DNA of 64,000 bases from an uncultured bacterium (GCA_937981985.1 CALJNB010000005.1:358427-422426); one strand, 5' to 3'. Positions 36,883 to 46,331 are shown, numbered from the stretch's first letter. Notes: generated from the sequence alone by a model not told the origin. Numbers and translations: made by a program.

Positions 36883-37365
36883 ATGAAGTTACGAATTCTT
36901 ACAGTTGGGAAGTTAAAAAAAGGCGAGATAAAATCCGTTATTGAGTCTTATACGAAACGGCTTCGGCCTCCTTACAAAATAGATTTTCTCGACGTAAAAA
37001 TTTCTAAATCTAAGGAAATTCCTCGGGTAAAGACGGAAGAAGGTAAGGCACTGATTTCCAAAATCGGGAAGGATTTCGCTTCGGGCAGTGCGAGTAAAGA
37101 TTTCGTCGTTGTCTTGGATGAAAGGGGTGATCAACTTTCGAGCATTCAATTCTCAAAGGAGCTCACAAAATGGTTGGATGCCGGTAAGAACGTAAGTTTT
37201 GTGATCGGCGGGGCCGCGGGTCTTTCGCATGAGGTTTTGGAAAAGGCGAATAAAAGAATCTCGCTTTCGAAAATGGTTTTGCCTCATGATTTGGCGCTTC
37301 TTGTTTTAGTCGAACAAATTTACCGTGCGATGACGATTGCAAGCGGGATCCCATATCATAAATGA
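36883..37365 (+). CDS. rlmH: 23S rRNA (pseudouridine-1915-N3) methyltransferase RlmH
   Basis: 160 residues of the SPOUT fold. The N-terminal LRILTVGKLKKG and the knot region FVIGGAAGLSHEV with LVLVEQIYRAMTIASGIPYHK at the end are diagnostic. It methylates the pseudouridine at position 1915 in helix 69 of 23S rRNA. Length matches the family. Confidence 0.95.
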   Translation: MKLRILTVGKLKKGEIKSVIESYTKRLRPPYKIDFLDVKISKSKEIPRVKTEEGKALISKIGKDFASGSASKDFVVVLDERGDQLSSIQFSKELTKWLDAGKNVSFVIGGAAGLSHEVLEKANKRISLSKMVLPHDLALLVLVEQIYRAMTIASGIPYHK

Positions 37366-37791
37366 GCACGTGTTTAATTTGGCGTGAATCTTCAATTAAA
37401 TTGAAGAGGTTGCGTCATAGATAAGTGTGATCGTTTCAAGTGCGAATTTAGGCAGTGTCTTGGTCGGAAAGGGCCCAAGAAATCGTGCAAATGAGCATCT
37501 GTAATTTGGCTTAGAATGTATCGTATTTTTGGACGCGACGGCATCCTAAAAGCTTCATCTTCGAAATAAGATGTCACTTGCATGACGTCTTGACCGCTGC
37601 GCAATCTAGATATCGTGACAGTTTATTTTTCTAATTTTTTTATCAGAAACGGGCCAACACGATGTCTTGACGACTATGTCGTCAAAACACTGCGTAAGTT
37701 CGCACAAAGCTTCGAAGGATCTAATTTTTGGGGGTGGTGTTGGTGGGGGTGAGCGTTGGACCTTTTTTATATTAGGCCGCGTTGTGCTCAC
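37366..37791. other. 426-base gap with palindromes and no supported gene
   Basis: It lies between convergent genes (rlmH plus, 37792 minus). It holds a perfect inverted repeat TCTTCAAT-TAA-ATTGAAGA at 37389-37407 and a second one at 37667-37685, a T-rich stretch near 37620-37640, and a G-rich run GGGGGTGGTGTTGGTGGGGG near 37730. Three short open frames there have no ribosome site or family resemblance. Confidence 0.5.
37667..37685. repeat. Perfect palindrome TTGACGAC-TAT-GTCGTCAA
   Basis: Arms at 37667-37674 and 37678-37685 with a three-base spacer. It lies about 110 bases beyond the stop of the minus-strand gene ending at 37792 and about 300 bases beyond rlmH. There is no T run, so it is more operator-like than terminator-like, although no gene start is nearby. 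Confidence 0.45.
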
Positions 37792-38259
37792 TTATTCGCC
37801 TTCAGCTTCCATAAGCAAGGTCATGTATTCCATCTCGTCCAACATCTTTGAGGTGGTATTTCCCCAAACGTCGTTAATAGCAACCAAAGATCCCTTCTTC
37901 AGTCCGTCAGTGAGATAGACAGCAAAAAACGAACTTCCATCTTTGGATTTAAGCGGAAGCAGGGGAAGAGGAACATCTGTCCCAGGTACCGAGAGTTCGC
38001 ATTTTACGCCTTCTACAAAAGGTAAAGTTGCAAACTTAGCATTATCGCCAAAGTAAGGACTAAGTACGACATCTTCTTCTAGGTCCCCTTGTTTAACATG
38101 AACTTTCACGCCGGGTTCTCCGCTAAAGAGAGGTCCATCGTGATCGATGAGATTTTCGCCATTAGGCCCAAAAGCCTGGGTTACGAGCACAAGATGGCCT
38201 GTTTTACTTACGGCTTCGAGTCTCGAATACGTTGCTTGACGATTTCTTTCTTCCGTCAT
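37792..38259 (-). CDS. Conserved-looking hypothetical protein
   Basis: 155 residues, beta-rich by eye, not recognised. It has GGAGAG at a good distance from ATG. Segments such as VLVTQAFGPNGENLIDHDGPLF and SSFFAVYLTDGLKKGSLV alternate hydrophobic residues like beta strands. No signal peptide or membrane segment. It stands between convergent rlmH and the Ig-like lipoprotein gene. Confidence 0.65.
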   Translation of the reverse strand: MTEERNRQATYSRLEAVSKTGHLVLVTQAFGPNGENLIDHDGPLFSGEPGVKVHVKQGDLEEDVVLSPYFGDNAKFATLPFVEGVKCELSVPGTDVPLPLLPLKSKDGSSFFAVYLTDGLKKGSLVAINDVWGNTTSKMLDEMEYMTLLMEAEGE

Positions 38260-38322
38260 CTTTCTCTCCAGTTAATCGTTGTATAACTTTGTTACCGTAA
38301 AGAGATGGAAGGCGCAAATAAA

Positions 38323-40197
38323 CTATTCAGCGGTGAAAGAGAAAACCGTCTGGGCTTCTCGACTGTTCACGTTAAGAAGAAGGCCAATCTCATAAACTCC
38401 GGCAGCGTCAGGTTTGAAGGAAACTTGGTCTCCAACGATCGAAACCCAAGCTTTACTGTTTTCCGGGCGCGATAGAAGGGTCCAAACGCCATTCTGGGTG
38501 TTCGCCGCTGGCGTGGATCCGGTATTTGAAAATTTGGCCGTAAATCCGACTTTGGCGTTTCCGGAGAAAGCCGGAACGATCACTGGAACAGGCGCATCGC
38601 TGGTAGATTCAACGGCTCGAAGGGCAAGGTCAAAAAGTCCCCCGGTGTGATTTGATGTAAATGACAAGAGACCTTGCTTGCCCATGGAGTTAGCGCCGCT
38701 AAAACTTACTGTCCCTTTTTTCATTGCGCCTGGCGCGATTGTTCCGGTGGCGTTCATGATCGTAAATTCGGCTGCGAGTCCGGTTGTCAGATTTGCAGCA
38801 GTAAGTTCTAAAGGCGCGGTTCCAATGTTTCGTATTGCAAACTCACGGGTGGAAGTATTTCCATCTTTTGCGAGGAAGGTGAACGATTCGGGTTTTATCT
38901 CACCGATTCCGACATCTCCTTCATCACCCAACAATACAATCTCCGATTTAAAACCCTTTGCGCTGTCATTATGATTGATTTCCAAGACGGCTGTCGATGA
39001 GTCTGTATTCGCGGCCGGACGCATGAAGGTAATTTCTAAATCTTTACTTTGTCCTTTTTGAATAACAACGTTTATTGCATTGGTGACGTCGTTCCCGTCT
39101 ACAGCAAAGGTATAGAAAGCTCGTGAGGTGGCGGGTTTAATATTTAAGCCATTTAGGGTTAGCGTGGCGAGGCCATCATTGGAGATGGTTACGGTTTGTT
39201 TGGCTGAACTAAATTTAACCGGTGTCGCATCAAATTGAATGTCAGGAGCTGATCCGCCTCCTGCCGTTACATCGACAACAATCCTACCACTTGATGCATT
39301 GGCAGCAGAGGTGTCAACAAAAAGCGTGGTGCTAAAATCGTAGTCGGTTTGGTCGGCGGGGATTAAGAGTTCGATATCCCAAACTTTGCTTTCACCGGCA
39401 TCGATAGAAACTGGCGTGTCGCCGCTTTGGCCCGAGATGTTGAACCAATCGCCATTTTTTTCGACCGAGATAGACTTAATTTGTAATGTTCGTTGCCCGG
39501 TGTTTTGAATGGTTACGCTTTGTGTCGCTGAGACTCCGGGTGAAACATCGGTGTATTCAATAAATTGTGGTGTAATTTTAATCTGCCCACTAGATTCGGC
39601 GGGTCGGAGGATGAAAATGTCGACTGCGCCATCCACGATGGGACCACCATTGGTAAGAGCATTGGTTTCGATGCGAATTTTTCCACAATATTCGGCCGCA
39701 TCTACGGTTTCGGGAAGTTCGGATGAGGGTTCTTTACAATCGAGCTCTAGATTTCCAGCACCGATGAGTAGGGTAATATCTCTGGTCAACTGTGGTCCGA
39801 TTTCTTGCGGAAGGTCGCCAAAACCGGTTCCACGGCACGTTTGGGTTGCCGTTAAACAAATTGGGTCCTTTAGAGGTTGAGGGTCTGTTTCATCTAAATT
39901 TGTCACGCCATCGCAGGACATCGCGTTGCAATCCTTTCCGCGTTCTCCCAAAACGACGAGTCGATCGGGCGTATCAATGAGCTCGAACTTAGTGATTTTT
40001 AAAATACCATCGCCTGAATTTCTTAGACGCAAACTTTTTTGGGTTTCGTTTTTAACAACGTCTGTCGGCATTTTGAGAATAATGACCGGATTGTCGTCGA
40101 TCGCAAATTCGGGCTCTGCTACTGACGTGAGGTTATTATCGCTGCCACAAGCAGCGAGGATAGAAAAAAAGAATAATGCAATCGATAGGCTTTTCAT
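38323..40197 (-). CDS. Lipoprotein with Ig-like (ASPM-SPD-2-Hydin / choice-of-anchor D) repeats
   Basis: 624 residues. A signal peptide ends in lipobox L-A-A-C (Cys about 17). The mature protein is a row of beta-sandwich units of 100-110 residues. Each opens with a phrase of the type T-Q-S-V-T-I-Q-N-T-G-Q-R-T-L and continues to L-x-I-x-S-I, the pattern of choice-of-anchor D / ASPM-SPD-2-Hydin domains (at about 30-110, 210-300, 320-420 and 430-520). A final domain at about 530-620 looks PKD/Ig-like. Such proteins are surface or periplasmic scaffolds. No enzyme motif is seen. Confidence 0.75.
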   Translation of the reverse strand: MKSLSIALFFFSILAACGSDNNLTSVAEPEFAIDDNPVIILKMPTDVVKNETQKSLRLRNSGDGILKITKFELIDTPDRLVVLGERGKDCNAMSCDGVTNLDETDPQPLKDPICLTATQTCRGTGFGDLPQEIGPQLTRDITLLIGAGNLELDCKEPSSELPETVDAAEYCGKIRIETNALTNGGPIVDGAVDIFILRPAESSGQIKITPQFIEYTDVSPGVSATQSVTIQNTGQRTLQIKSISVEKNGDWFNISGQSGDTPVSIDAGESKVWDIELLIPADQTDYDFSTTLFVDTSAANASSGRIVVDVTAGGGSAPDIQFDATPVKFSSAKQTVTISNDGLATLTLNGLNIKPATSRAFYTFAVDGNDVTNAINVVIQKGQSKDLEITFMRPAANTDSSTAVLEINHNDSAKGFKSEIVLLGDEGDVGIGEIKPESFTFLAKDGNTSTREFAIRNIGTAPLELTAANLTTGLAAEFTIMNATGTIAPGAMKKGTVSFSGANSMGKQGLLSFTSNHTGGLFDLALRAVESTSDAPVPVIVPAFSGNAKVGFTAKFSNTGSTPAANTQNGVWTLLSRPENSKAWVSIVGDQVSFKPDAAGVYEIGLLLNVNSREAQTVFSFTAE

Positions 40198-40360
40198 ATT
40201 TCACCGTTTAATTTAAAAACCGACTTCAAACGCCAGTATATCGAGCCGAACCTATTGTGTATTGGAGTTGAGTTCAAGTAGACAGAAGCTCAAACGAAAA
40301 ATTCACTCGAATTTCACCACTACTCCCTTCAACTAACTTTATAGCGTAATAAAGCGCCAA

Positions 40361-40418
40361 ACCGAGCGGCAGCCGTTGCGACGGCGGGCGTCCCAACGCA
40401 GACGGACACTGCCGAGGT
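40361..40418. ncRNA. Candidate structured element with a three-way junction
   Basis: Within the 276-base gap between hisS and the Ig-like lipoprotein gene, 58 bases can fold into a closed branched structure. The outer stem is CGGCA (40367-40371) with TGCCG (40410-40414), extended by ACC (40361-40363) with GGT (40416-40418). Hairpin one is GCCGT-TGCG-ACGGC (40372-40385), and hairpin two is GCGT-CCCA-ACGC (40388-40399). All pairs are Watson-Crick. The element is much more GC-rich than its surroundings. Strand is unknown. It may be a small RNA, a repeat family, or part of the hisS 3' end. Confidence 0.35.
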
Positions 40419-40473
40419 AGTCGTATATTCATGGTCGGCGTTATTAATCATGTGAATTCAAATCACTTGAGTT

Positions 40474-41829
40474 TTATGCAAGTAACTTTTTTAGTTCATC
40501 TAGATACGCGGCCCGAGAAAACGTAACTTGATCAGTCGTTGCCATATCTTTTATCGATATCGTTCCGTTTTCAACTTCATCTGGCGCTAGGACAACAACC
40601 TTTTTAATCTTTCTGGTATTAGCGTATTTGAATTGTTTTTTAAATTTTCCACTTCCCGGGTAAACATCAACCTTTAGTCCCAGCTCTCGAATTTCTGTTG
40701 CGACTTTTAGACTTTCGCCTGCCAATTCATCACTAAAAACACTGACTAAAACGTCAGGTCCGGCGTCTTCACCAAAGTCTGCACCGCGTTCTTCGAGGAG
40801 AAGAATAATACGTTCTAAACCTAAGGAGAACCCACACGCGGGTACAGATTCTTTCATAAACATGCCGATAAGTTCGTCATAACGTCCACCGCCGCCAAGG
40901 CTGCCTGGGAAATCATCAGATCGGATCTCAAAAATTGCTCCGGTATAATAAGACAGGCCGCGAGCAAGAAAGGGATCAAAGAACAAAGTTTCACCGGCGA
41001 CTGTATTTTCCGCTAAATCGAGGATTAACAACAGTTCTTCACCGACTGTTTTACTTCGATCGATATTTGATGTGCGTTCAATAAGCGTGTTCACCTTTTC
41101 TCGATTATCATCAGGTAGATTTTCGCTAAGCCCAATAAGTTTATCGATTTGTTGGTCGTTTAAGCCTCGATTTATAAGTTCTTTTTTGACGCCGTCGATC
41201 CCGATTTTATCAAGCTTATCCAGCGCGACGAGGGTTGTGCTTTCTTGAGCCGAAGAGATACCTGCTGATTCGATCATTACCTTTAAAAGTTCTCGGTGGT
41301 TCACGTGAACGCGAAAATTTTCGAATTTTAATGTGTTTAAGATTTCGGTGAGTGCCGACACGACTTCTACTTCGACGAGACGAGAATCCGATCCAACGAT
41401 ATCAACATCGCATTGATAAAATTCACGATATCGACCTCGTTGGGGGCGGTCTGCCCTCCAGACGGGGGCAATTTGGTAACGCTTAAAAATCGGCGGTAGA
41501 TCGCTACGGTATTTTGCAAAAACGCGCGCCAAGGGAACGGTTAGATCGTATCTAAGGCCGGTTTCGGAAAGATTTCCTTCACCCGGCTCGTTATCCAACG
41601 CTTTACTAAGTTTATCGCCACGATTTAGAATACGAAATAGTAGCTGATCGCCCTCGTCCCCGTATTTTCCGAGGAGCGTGGATAAACGTTCTACGCTAGG
41701 GGTATCGATTTTATCAAACCCATACTTTTTAAAAACCTTTTCTACGATTCCGAAAACGTAATCTCGACGTCGCATGTCTTCAGGTAAAAAATCTCGAAAA
41801 CCGCTAGCGGGTTTGGTCGCAATTGCCAT
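40474..41829 (-). CDS. hisS: Histidyl-tRNA synthetase
   Basis: 451 residues of a class II aminoacyl-tRNA synthetase. It begins with the expected A-x-x-P-x-SGFRDFLPEDMRRR, contains the motif 2 region RPQRGRYREFYQCDVDIVG, the histidine-specific GLSYYTGAIFEI and the motif 3 ACGFSLGLERI, and ends with the anticodon-binding domain (about 355-450). It charges tRNA-His. It is last in the ybaB-recR-hisS minus-strand run, 27 bases after recR. Confidence 0.95.
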   Translation of the reverse strand: MAIATKPASGFRDFLPEDMRRRDYVFGIVEKVFKKYGFDKIDTPSVERLSTLLGKYGDEGDQLLFRILNRGDKLSKALDNEPGEGNLSETGLRYDLTVPLARVFAKYRSDLPPIFKRYQIAPVWRADRPQRGRYREFYQCDVDIVGSDSRLVEVEVVSALTEILNTLKFENFRVHVNHRELLKVMIESAGISSAQESTTLVALDKLDKIGIDGVKKELINRGLNDQQIDKLIGLSENLPDDNREKVNTLIERTSNIDRSKTVGEELLLILDLAENTVAGETLFFDPFLARGLSYYTGAIFEIRSDDFPGSLGGGGRYDELIGMFMKESVPACGFSLGLERIILLLEERGADFGEDAGPDVLVSVFSDELAGESLKVATEIRELGLKVDVYPGSGKFKKQFKYANTRKIKKVVVLAPDEVENGTISIKDMATTDQVTFSRAAYLDELKKLLA

Positions 41830-41856
41830 TGGGTAGCCTAAGTATTGTAAGTGTGT

Positions 41857-42453
41857 TTACAGTTCACGACGCTGAGAAAGCGCCCGTGAGAGCGTAACGC
41901 GGTCGATGTATTCTAAATCGCCACCGATGGGAATACCGGATGCAATTCGGGTTATCTTAACCTCGAAGGGTTTGACCAGTCGTTGCAAATATAGCGCGGT
42001 TGCCTCACCGTTCACAGAAGGGCTTGTTGCAACAATAAGTTCGGCAACTTGTGAACGACCCAAACGTTCAATCAGTTCGCGGATGCGCAAGTCGTCCGGA
42101 CCTATGCCTTCTAGGGGGCTAATGAGCCCGTGAAGCACATGGTAGGTTCCGTGAAACTCCCCGGTTCGTTCAATTGCGCGAAGATCGGGCGTGCTTTCTA
42201 CGATACAAATCGTGTTTTGATCCCGCTTGGGCGCTTTGCAAATCGTGCAGCGATCATCTTTTGTAAGATTACAACACTGAGAGCAAAAACCGACTTGACG
42301 TTTAACCTCGATCAAGGCCGAGGCCAGATTTTCCGCCAATTCGTCGGGTTGATTCAGTACAAAAAACGCCAGACGAGACGCAGTGCGTTCGCCGATACCG
42401 GGCAATTTGGTGAGTGCATTAATCAGATTTGTAATGGGATCGCGCGTTTGCAT
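41857..42453 (-). CDS. recR: Recombination mediator protein RecR
   Basis: 198 residues. An N-terminal helix-hairpin-helix (LTKLPGIGERTASRLAF), a C4 zinc finger (CSQC then CTIC, about 58-73), and a Toprim domain (IVESTPDLRAIE, IATSPSVNGEATA) in the canonical order. RecR with RecO and RecF loads RecA on gapped DNA. It lies 11 bases after ybaB, as in most bacteria. Confidence 0.95.
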   Translation of the reverse strand: MQTRDPITNLINALTKLPGIGERTASRLAFFVLNQPDELAENLASALIEVKRQVGFCSQCCNLTKDDRCTICKAPKRDQNTICIVESTPDLRAIERTGEFHGTYHVLHGLISPLEGIGPDDLRIRELIERLGRSQVAELIVATSPSVNGEATALYLQRLVKPFEVKITRIASGIPIGGDLEYIDRVTLSRALSQRREL

Positions 42454-42464
42454 AAGACTCGGGT

Positions 42465-42779
42465 TTACATAAAGCCGGGGATGCCAACGCCGCCCGTGAT
42501 TTTGTTGACTTCGCTATTCATCATTTCGCCGGCTGTTTCCATTGCTTGGTTGACAGCACCCAAGATCATTTCTTCTAGCATTTCAACATCTTCGGGGTTG
42601 AGTACTTCAGGATTAATTTTGACTGATAGCAACTCTTGCTTCCCGTTACAAATAGCGACAACCATTCCGCCACCCGTTGAAGCCTCTACTTCTTTTGCGC
42701 CAATATCCTCTTGTACCTTGGCGATTTGGGTTTGCATTTTTTGAGCTTGGCGGACTATTTCGTTCATATTTTGATTCAT
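42465..42779 (-). CDS. YbaB/EbfC family nucleoid-associated protein
   Basis: 104 residues with the family pattern: a helix rich in Gln/Met (VRQAQKMQTQIAKVQ), the STGGGMVVAICNGKQELLSVKI strand region and a C-terminal amphipathic helix ending GVGIPGF. It binds DNA as a dimer. The usual upstream neighbour dnaX is absent; a divergent outer-membrane gene lies upstream. Confidence 0.92.
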   Translation of the reverse strand: MNQNMNEIVRQAQKMQTQIAKVQEDIGAKEVEASTGGGMVVAICNGKQELLSVKINPEVLNPEDVEMLEEMILGAVNQAMETAGEMMNSEVNKITGGVGIPGFM

Positions 42780-42933
42780 TGCTTCTTCTCTTGTTAAGAT
42801 GATTGGTTTTTATACGCATTTTTTTTAAAAAATCCCATTAAAATTCAGGTTTTAGATCACGGATGGGGCAAAATCACCGATTGGGTTCTTTTTGGAATAA
42901 AACACCTATTATACATAGTTCAGCCAGGTGGAA

Positions 42934-42962
42934 TTGACACAGAAATGAACCACGGTTAGCTT
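42934..42962 (+). promoter_or_regulatory. Possible promoter for the outer-membrane protein at 43002
   Basis: A consensus TTGACA at 42934-42939, 17 bases, TAGCTT at 42957-42962. The -35 is perfect and the -10 is weak. The leader would be about 33 bases. Confidence 0.45.
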
Positions 42963-43001
42963 CCCGTCAAATACCCCTCCGTTGTTTAGGATAGTTGGCT
43001 C

Positions 43002-45062
43002 ATGAATATAAATTACTGTTTGATAACCTTAATATGTGGCTCTTTTGCATTTGCATCTACCGCGAGTGCACAAGACACCCCCAAGAAAGAACAACCTACG
43101 ACAAAGCCTGCTAAACCGGCGAAAAAGAAAGACGGTGAAGAAAAGAAAAAGGTGGGTGAGAAAAGCGATGCCGAAAAGGCGGAAGAGGAAAAAGTAGAAG
43201 CAGCTAAAAAAGCTGAGGCGCAAGCTGCAGAAGAAGCATTACGCGTGGCAGAAGAGTTAAAAGCTGCCGAGGCAGAAAAGGTTAAAGCGGCCGAGGAAAA
43301 GAAAGCCGCTGAAAGCGCTGAAGAAAACACCGAAGAAAACGGTGGCTTTTCTCCAATAGCTGAACTTGCCGATAAGGAATTCGTTCCGATGAAGGAAATC
43401 AACGAAGAGGAATTGGAGCAAATTATTCCCGGTCGCGTTCATCCGCGCGTGGATTGGACGGGATTATTTCGTTTGAGAACAGGCATTCGGAACAATTTTG
43501 ATTTAGATACTCAAGGTACATCCGCATTTCTTCCGCCCGCGGAAAGTTTTACACCGACCGGTAATCCTGCAAACGCAGCAGCAGAGGCGAATTGGTCAAC
43601 AGATCTTAGTCTTCGTGTCGAACCCACAATTTTTATCACCGAAGATATCAAAATTCACACGGAGTTGACATTCTTACACAATATGACCTTGGGCTCTTTA
43701 TCGGCTGAAGGTATTTCGAATGATCCCTTACGAAATAGTGCTGCCAGCGCCGGACAGTTTTCAGGGAAAGCTTCAGACCTATTCCAAAACTTGCTGGAAA
43801 TTAACGAACTCTATGGTGAAGTGAACACGGTTTTTGCAACCCTCTACGCAGGGCGAATGGATGACGATTGGGGACTCGGTATGTATACCGGTGGCGGCGA
43901 TTGTAATGATTGCGACTACGGAAATCATGTGGATAGGGTAAAGCTGAGAACGAATGTTTTTGGATTTTATATCACCGGTACATGGGATTTCCCTAACGAA
44001 GGGGTGACGACACGATCTCCACTTTCGTTTGGCGGATTGCCGTCTGATGTCTCCCAGATCGATGAAGCCGATCAGTGGACGCTGTCTGTCGAGAAGGTGG
44101 CGCGGACCCGCGAGGAATTAGAGCAACAGTCCAACGCGCTTCTCAATGACAATGCTTGGATCCCTGAAGGGGGAATTCAATACCGATATCAAAATCAGCA
44201 GGGCGACTTTCGGACGCGCACCGGGAACGGCACTTTCGATCCAACAGCACCGCCTACTTTAATTTATCGCGGTGCTAGTGTGCATATTGTTGATGCCTGG
44301 GGCCGGCTCCTCTATCAGCCCGAAGAAGATCGCTATATCAAAATCAATATTGAAGCCATTGGCGCTTTCGGTAGCGTGGATAATGTAACCGACGAAACCG
44401 TAGGTGATCCCGAAAATAACGAAGCGCTGATTAATTGTTTCGATGAAGATGTTAGAAACGCTAACCAAGAACGTTGCACAACCGATGATAGCGGAAACTC
44501 AACTCAACGTAGCCTTACTCAATTTGGCTTGGCTCTTGAATCCGAATTTCGTTTTAACTCTCCGGTTGCATTCGGCCTCAATGGTGGTTTTGCCTCAGGT
44601 GGAAAGTCGGCAGCTTGGGGAACCCAAGGCACCACCGATTTAAATTTCTTCCGTTTCAATCCCGATTATCGTGTTGATCTCATTCTTTTTACCGAAGTCA
44701 TCGGTACGATTACGAATGCCTACTACGTTAATCCGAGTGTTAACCTCCGGTTTTTCGAAACGGCAGGTCGTCATTTAGAATTTGAAGTGGATGCAATTTT
44801 TTCCGGTGTGATGGACAAAGCGGGCGGAGTCGCAAGTAGCGGCTTCCTCGGGTTAGAACTTGACGCCGCTATAAGCTACATCATGCGCGATCTTTTTACC
44901 GCGACAATTGAAGCCGGAATGTTGTTCCCCTTCGACGGATTAGCCGCTGAATCAGGACGCGCCCGTTATACGGTATTTGGCTCTAATCCTGATGACTTTA
45001 CAAGCACCGTATCGCCATCAATTCCATGGACCGTCCAAGGAAAACTTAACTGGAATTTCTAA
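43002..45062 (+). CDS. Large outer-membrane beta-barrel protein with charged N-terminus
   Basis: 686 residues. Signal peptide (about 1-23) with A-x-A cleavage. Residues about 24-115 are a Lys/Glu/Ala-rich helical segment. The rest, from GRVHPRVDWTGLFRLRTGI onward, is alternating beta-strand sequence typical of a large barrel, with LRFFETAGRHLEFEVDAIF and a terminal W-x-V-Q-G-K-L-N-W-N-F, ending in the Phe expected of outer-membrane barrels. It resembles the myxobacterial outer-membrane family TIGR04551; I hold that name loosely. A transport or structural role is inferred. A TTG-started lipoprotein gene follows immediately. Confidence 0.8.
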   Translation: MNINYCLITLICGSFAFASTASAQDTPKKEQPTTKPAKPAKKKDGEEKKKVGEKSDAEKAEEEKVEAAKKAEAQAAEEALRVAEELKAAEAEKVKAAEEKKAAESAEENTEENGGFSPIAELADKEFVPMKEINEEELEQIIPGRVHPRVDWTGLFRLRTGIRNNFDLDTQGTSAFLPPAESFTPTGNPANAAAEANWSTDLSLRVEPTIFITEDIKIHTELTFLHNMTLGSLSAEGISNDPLRNSAASAGQFSGKASDLFQNLLEINELYGEVNTVFATLYAGRMDDDWGLGMYTGGGDCNDCDYGNHVDRVKLRTNVFGFYITGTWDFPNEGVTTRSPLSFGGLPSDVSQIDEADQWTLSVEKVARTREELEQQSNALLNDNAWIPEGGIQYRYQNQQGDFRTRTGNGTFDPTAPPTLIYRGASVHIVDAWGRLLYQPEEDRYIKINIEAIGAFGSVDNVTDETVGDPENNEALINCFDEDVRNANQERCTTDDSGNSTQRSLTQFGLALESEFRFNSPVAFGLNGGFASGGKSAAWGTQGTTDLNFFRFNPDYRVDLILFTEVIGTITNAYYVNPSVNLRFFETAGRHLEFEVDAIFSGVMDKAGGVASSGFLGLELDAAISYIMRDLFTATIEAGMLFPFDGLAAESGRARYTVFGSNPDDFTSTVSPSIPWTVQGKLNWNF

Positions 45063-45063
45063 G

Positions 45064-45744
45064 TTGAGTCGTTTCTTTCCCCTCCTTCTAATTGCGAGTC
45101 TGTTGGCGATATCAGCGTGCGCGGTTCTAAAGCCACCTTTTCATACTCGTCAAAAGCGACCCTCCATTAAACTCGAAACAACGCAGGTCCTACCAGGGAA
45201 ACTATTTTTAAAATTGAGCGTGCACGCGCCACGCCGCATCGGACCTGAGGTCGAAGTATTTCGTTCAATGGGTGACGATGAGTTTCAACTCTGGAAGTCG
45301 ATTAAAGTTTCCGAATTTGAGAAAGAACTTCATGAGGGTTTAGCGCTAATAGACGATGGAATCGAATACGGTCAGCAAGTCTACTATCAGGCCCGGTCCC
45401 AAAAAGCTGAATCGATATTTCTAAGTGAAGAACTTAGCGTTCTGAAAGAAAAGGGCCCCAATCCTCCAGAAAATTTGAGAACTTCGATTAACAACAACAC
45501 CATTAAAATTCAGTGGGATCAGTCAGCAAATCAAGCGTTTTCTCATGTCATTATTTATCGTCGAAACATCGTTGAGGACTCACCGCTTGAAATGGTTTCT
45601 AATTTGGTAAAAGATGGTTTTTGGGTGGATGAGAATGTGGTCCCTAACGGCGTGTATAGTTATCAGATCGTTTCGGCCAAATTACAACAATCAGCGTTAA
45701 TCTATGGGCCGTTTTCTGAACCCTTGTACGTGACAGTTGAATAA
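45064..45744 (+). CDS. Lipoprotein with fibronectin type III-like domains
   Basis: 226 residues. I place the start at TTG 45064, one base after the stop codon of the preceding gene, because it gives a clean signal peptide with lipobox I-S-A-C (Cys about 16). The frame is open back to 44977 within the previous gene. Two beta-sandwich modules follow, about 35-130 and 135-225. The second has the Fn3 pattern PPENLRTSINNNTIKIQWD and PNGVYSYQIVSA. Probably co-translated with the outer-membrane barrel. No enzymatic motif. Confidence 0.7.
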   Translation: MSRFFPLLLIASLLAISACAVLKPPFHTRQKRPSIKLETTQVLPGKLFLKLSVHAPRRIGPEVEVFRSMGDDEFQLWKSIKVSEFEKELHEGLALIDDGIEYGQQVYYQARSQKAESIFLSEELSVLKEKGPNPPENLRTSINNNTIKIQWDQSANQAFSHVIIYRRNIVEDSPLEMVSNLVKDGFWVDENVVPNGVYSYQIVSAKLQQSALIYGPFSEPLYVTVE

Positions 45745-45759
45745 GTAGTAGGATGTGTA

Positions 45760-46272
45760 ATGTGGTTTGAAATTGAAGAATCTTCAAAATTTGTGAATGT
45801 AAAAAAACGTCTCCCTACCAGAATTTACGATTTCGTATTTCGATTTTTCTCAGCATTCCTCCTGGGCTCGGTACTCGCCGGTGTTTACTACGGAATCGAT
45901 TATTGGGGGAAAAAATCAGTAGGCGTGGAAATAGGAGAGGATTTTTGGCTTTCAGTTTTTTTGATTGTCGGTTTCTTTTCACTCGCATGGGCGAACCTTG
46001 CAATTTTCAGGACTACCTATTTTGTTTTTGACAGCGGCGCATCTGAGATAAAAATATTTCAAAAGTGGATTTTCGGTGGTGCCTCTGCCCAAGAGATTCC
46101 ATATGAGCATGTGAAATCCTTAGAAGTTCATTCGGGGGTCAATCCCTCACTCACGGTGATATTCGACGAAGGTAGCTATAATCTTTTTGGACATATCTCG
46201 GTGCCTGCTCTCAACGAAATCATCGATGCCATTGAAAAAACAACGCCTCCTTTCGCTTTAAAACGTTTGTAG
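45760..46272 (+). CDS. Small membrane protein with a PH-like C-terminal domain
   Basis: 170 residues. Two transmembrane helices (about 28-48 and 66-86) lie between a short N-terminal part and a C-terminal beta-rich part (about 88-160) with EIPYEHVKSLEVHSG and LTVIFDEGSYNLFG, reminiscent of bacterial PH-like (bPH2/YdbT) domains. AGGA lies six bases from ATG. Function unknown; its place after two envelope genes suggests an envelope role. Confidence 0.7.
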   Translation: MWFEIEESSKFVNVKKRLPTRIYDFVFRFFSAFLLGSVLAGVYYGIDYWGKKSVGVEIGEDFWLSVFLIVGFFSLAWANLAIFRTTYFVFDSGASEIKIFQKWIFGGASAQEIPYEHVKSLEVHSGVNPSLTVIFDEGSYNLFGHISVPALNEIIDAIEKTTPPFALKRL

Positions 46273-46331
46273 ACTATCGGTTCGGTAAGCCTCCAGCGGT
46301 AGGGGCTCAAAACATCGCCAAATAATTGGAA

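Noticed and set aside
37392..37791. Two minus-strand open frames of 61 and 70 codons in the rlmH-37792 gap.
   Set aside because: No ribosome site, low-complexity or basic composition and no recognisable pattern.
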